A DNA stretch of 64,000 nucleotides, taken from positions 48,685,217-48,749,216 of the forward strand of contig CM026397.1 of the NCBI GenBank assembly GCA_014843695.1, given 5' to 3'. The notes under the pieces are model-generated. The model saw nothing but the letters and a program-made list of their open reading frames with translations, was not told the origin of the DNA and ran no database searches. Source of the DNA: Archivesica marissinica. Lineage: Eukaryota > Mollusca > Bivalvia > Venerida > Vesicomyidae. Of the stretch, positions 60,468 to 64,000 are shown piece by piece. Both the position numbers and the translations under genes were made by a program. Numbering within the stretch: position 1 is the stretch's first letter; each line of letters starts with the position of its first letter.

Positions 60468-61467
60468 NNNNNNNNNNNNNNNNNNNNNNNNNNNNNNNNN
60501 NNNNNNNNNNNNNNNNNNNNNNNNNNNNNNNNNNNNNNNNNNNNNNNNNNNNNNNNNNNNNNNNNNNNNNNNNNNNNNNNNNNNNNNNNNNNNNNNNNNN
60601 NNNNNNNNNNNNNNNNNNNNNNNNNNNNNNNNNNNNNNNNNNNNNNNNNNNNNNNNNNNNNNNNNNNNNNNNNNNNNNNNNNNNNNNNNNNNNNNNNNNN
60701 NNNNNNNNNNNNNNNNNNNNNNNNNNNNNNNNNNNNNNNNNNNNNNNNNNNNNNNNNNNNNNNNNNNNNNNNNNNNNNNNNNNNNNNNNNNNNNNNNNNN
60801 NNNNNNNNNNNNNNNNNNNNNNNNNNNNNNNNNNNNNNNNNNNNNNNNNNNNNNNNNNNNNNNNNNNNNNNNNNNNNNNNNNNNNNNNNNNNNNNNNNNN
60901 NNNNNNNNNNNNNNNNNNNNNNNNNNNNNNNNNNNNNNNNNNNNNNNNNNNNNNNNNNNNNNNNNNNNNNNNNNNNNNNNNNNNNNNNNNNNNNNNNNNN
61001 NNNNNNNNNNNNNNNNNNNNNNNNNNNNNNNNNNNNNNNNNNNNNNNNNNNNNNNNNNNNNNNNNNNNNNNNNNNNNNNNNNNNNNNNNNNNNNNNNNNN
61101 NNNNNNNNNNNNNNNNNNNNNNNNNNNNNNNNNNNNNNNNNNNNNNNNNNNNNNNNNNNNNNNNNNNNNNNNNNNNNNNNNNNNNNNNNNNNNNNNNNNN
61201 NNNNNNNNNNNNNNNNNNNNNNNNNNNNNNNNNNNNNNNNNNNNNNNNNNNNNNNNNNNNNNNNNNNNNNNNNNNNNNNNNNNNNNNNNNNNNNNNNNNN
61301 NNNNNNNNNNNNNNNNNNNNNNNNNNNNNNNNNNNNNNNNNNNNNNNNNNNNNNNNNNNNNNNNNNNNNNNNNNNNNNNNNNNNNNNNNNNNNNNNNNNN
61401 NNNNNNNNNNNNNNNNNNNNNNNNNNNNNNNNNNNNNNNNNNNNNNNNNNNNNNNNNNNNNNNNNNN
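60468..61467. other. Assembly gap, exactly 1,000 N
   Basis: A run of 1,000 N, a conventional scaffold gap of arbitrary size. It separates the LINE 5' leader from the 32-bp array, so the true spacing and content are unknown. Apparent open frames across it are meaningless. Confidence 0.99.
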
Positions 61468-64000
61468 GGTGGGTGCTATATGGAGGTGACTGTTGGAGAG
61501 GTGGTGTTATATGGAGGTGACTGTTGGAGAGGTGGGTGTTATATGGAGGTGACTGTTGGAGAGGTGGTGTTATATGGAGGTGATTGCTGGGAGAGGTGGG
61601 TGTTATATGGAGGTGATTGCTGGGTGCTATATGTCGGTGATTATTGGAGAGGTGGGTGCTACATGGAGGTGACTGTTGGAGAGGTGGGTGCTATATGGAG
61701 GTGACTGTTGGAGAGGTGGGTGCTATATGGAGGTGATTGTTGGAGAGGTGGTTGTTATATGGAGGTGATTGTTGTAGAGGTGGGTGCTATATGGAGGTGA
61801 CTGTTGGAGAGGTGGGTGCTATATGGAGGTGAATGTTGGAGAGGTGGGTGCTATATGGAGGTGATTGTTGGAGGTGTGGGTGCTATATGGAGGTGATTGT
61901 TGGAGGTGTGGGTGCTATATGGAGGTGACTGTTGGAGAGGTGGGTGCTATATGGAGGTGACTGTTGGAGAGGTATGGGTGCTATATGGAGGTGAATGTTG
62001 GAGAGGTGGGTGCTATATGGAGGTGAATGTTGGAGAGGTGGGTGCTATATGGAGGTGACTGTTGGAGGTGGGTGCTATATGGAGGCGATTGTTGGAGAGG
62101 TGGGTGCTTTATGGAGGCGATTGTACCATTGTCTTCGCCACTTTGAAAAACTTGGGAGCCAAATAAGAGCCGTATAATTCACAGATAAATACCGATTGTT
62201 GGAGAGGTGGTGATATATGGAGGTGATTGTTGGAGAGGTGGTGATATATGGAGGTGATTGTTGGAGAGGTGGTGATATATGGAGGTGACTGTTGGAGAGG
62301 TGGGTGCTATATGGAGGTGACTGTTGGAGAGGTATGGGTGCTATATGGAGGTGAATGTTGGAGAGGTGGGTGCTATATGGAGGTGAATGTTGGAGAGGTG
62401 GGTGCTATATGGAGGTGACTGTTGGAGGTGGGTGCTATATGGAGGCGATTGTTGGAGAGGTGGGTGCTTTATGGAGGCGATTGTACCATTGTCTTCGCCA
62501 CTTTGAAAAACTTGGGAGCCAAATAAGAGCCGTATAATTCACAGATAAATACCGATTGTTGGAGAGGTGGTGATATATGGAGGTGATTGTTGGAGAGGTG
62601 GTGATATATGGAGGTGATTGTTGGAGAGGTGGTGATATATGGAGGTGATATATGGAGAGGTGGTGATATATGGAGGTGATTGTTGGAGAGGTGGTGATAT
62701 ATATGGAGGTGATTGTTGGAGAGGTGGTGATATATGGAGGTGATTGTTGGAGAGGTGGTGATATAAGAAGGTGATTGTTGGAGGTGGGTGTTATATATGG
62801 AGGTGATTGTTGGAGAGGTGGGTGTTATATGGAGGTGATTGTTGGAGAGGTGGGTGTTATATGGAGGTGATTGTTGGAGAGGTGGTGATATATGGAGGCT
62901 ATTGTTGGAGAGGTGGGTGTTATATGGAGGTGATTGTTGGAGGTGGGTGTTATATGGAGGTGATTGTTGGAGAGGTGGGTGTTATATGGAGGCTATTGTT
63001 GGAGAGGCGGGTGTTATATGGAGGTGATTGTTGGAGAGATGGCTGTTATAAGCAGTTGATTGTTGGAGAGGTGGTCTTATATGAGATGAATGTTGGAAAG
63101 GTGGGTGTTATATGGAGGTGAATGTTGGAGAGGTGGGTGTTATATGGAGGTGAATGTTGGAGAGGTGGTGTTATATGGAGATGAATGTTGGAAAGGTGGG
63201 TGTTATATGGAGGTGATTGTTGGAAAGGTGGGTGTTATATGGAGGTGATTGTTGGAAAGGTGGGTGTTATATGGAGGTGATTGTTGGAGAGCCGGTATTA
63301 TATGGAGGTGAATGTTGGAAAGCTGGTGTTATATGGAGGCGATTGTTGGAAAGTTGGGTGTTATATGGAGGTGAATGTTGGAGAGCTGGTGTTATATGGA
63401 GGTGAATGTTGGAGAGCCGGTGCTATATGGAGGTGAATGTTGGAGAGCCGGTGTTATATGGAGGTGAATGTTGGAGAGCCGGTGTTATATGGAGGTGAAT
63501 GTTGGAGAGCCGGTGTTATATGGAGGTGATTGTTGGAAAGTTGGGTGTTATATGGAGGTGAATGTTGGAAAGCTGGTGTTATATGGAGGCGATTGTTGGA
63601 GAGCCGGTGTTATATGGAGGCGAATGTTGGAAAGGTGGTGTTATATGGAGGTGAATGTTGGAGAGCTGGTGTTATATGGAGGCGATTGTTGGAAAGGTGG
63701 GTGTTATATGGAGGTGAATGTTGGAGAGCTGGTGTTATATGGAGGTGATTGTTGGCGAGGTGGGTGCTATATGGAGGTGATTGTTGGAGGTGGGTGCTAT
63801 ATGGAGGTGATTGTTGGCGAGGTGGGTGCTATAATTATGGAGGTGATTGTTGGAGAGGTGGGTGCTATATGGAGGTGATTGTTGGAGAGGTGGGTGTTAT
63901 ATGGAGGTGATTATTGGTGAGGTGGGTGCTATATGGAGGTGATTGTTGGATATGGAGGTGATTGTTGGTAGGTGGCTATATGGAGGTGATTGTTATATGG
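61468..64000. repeat. 32-bp minisatellite, running off the right edge
   Basis: Units ggtgggtgctatatggaggt plus gattgttggaga, with many variants (tgttatat, gaatg, gactg, gccgg, agctgg). A 360-bp block is present twice in succession (from about 61927 and 62287). It carries a non-repeat insert with ccactttgaaaaacttggga and taattcacagataaatacc. Variant zones change from gtgctat/gact on the left to gttatat/gaatg-agccgg in the 63.2-63.7-kb zone. Confidence 0.96.

Noticed and set aside
60311..61520. Open frames of about 390 codons
   Set aside because: They are almost entirely the run of N.

Overview
This window is nuclear DNA from an animal, most likely a bivalve or closely related mollusc. The grounds are intron-split genes with GT/AG junctions, several tRNA-derived SINE families, an I/Nimb-type LINE with ORF1 zinc knuckles and an RNase H domain, and very many minisatellites. 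No bacterial operon, CRISPR array, rRNA or functional tRNA gene is visible. By a rough tally, about half of the readable bases are tandem repeats.

Two genes can be read, and they converge. On the + strand, positions 1330-28493 hold the last eight coding exons of CARM1/PRMT4, the type I protein arginine methyltransferase. The exons join in phase to 398 codons plus a stop. They align without gaps to the vertebrate enzyme through the THW loop; the 5' exons (about 225 codons, with the SAM-binding motif) lie upstream of the window. On the - strand, positions 52796-48757 hold the last two coding exons of a gene whose end (YDRDVEDFLRRT followed by an Arg/Glu-rich tail) matches the C-terminus of the nuclear m6A reader YTHDC1 as I remember it.

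Layout: 1-1329, minisatellites and a SINE upstream of the first visible CARM1 exon. 1330-28493, CARM1, whose introns carry large arrays: a 37-bp unit in intron 4, 7.6 kb of 8/11-bp units in intron 5 split by a 1,194-bp hAT element, and 4.7 kb of a 20-bp unit in intron 7. 28494-48756, intergenic and 3'-flanking DNA made mostly of minisatellites (units near 83, 40, 38, 22, 59, 34, 32 and 20 bp) with MITEs and SINEs between them. 48757-52796, the YTHDC1-like exons and their intron. 53057-60467, two non-LTR retrotransposons placed tail to tail. 60468-61467, a scaffold gap of exactly 1,000 N. 61468-64000, a 32-bp minisatellite.

The most unusual feature is how closely tandem duplications sit on CARM1 splice junctions. 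In intron 2 six decoy 3' splice sites precede the real one. In intron 5 the acceptor and the first 28 exon bases are duplicated 68 bp upstream. The arrays of introns 1 and 4 begin within the first bases after the donor GT. I found no defence system or other undescribed protein system; the candidate novelty is this splice-linked minisatellite architecture. The very long open frames in the arrays are by-products of stop-free repeat units and are not annotated as genes.
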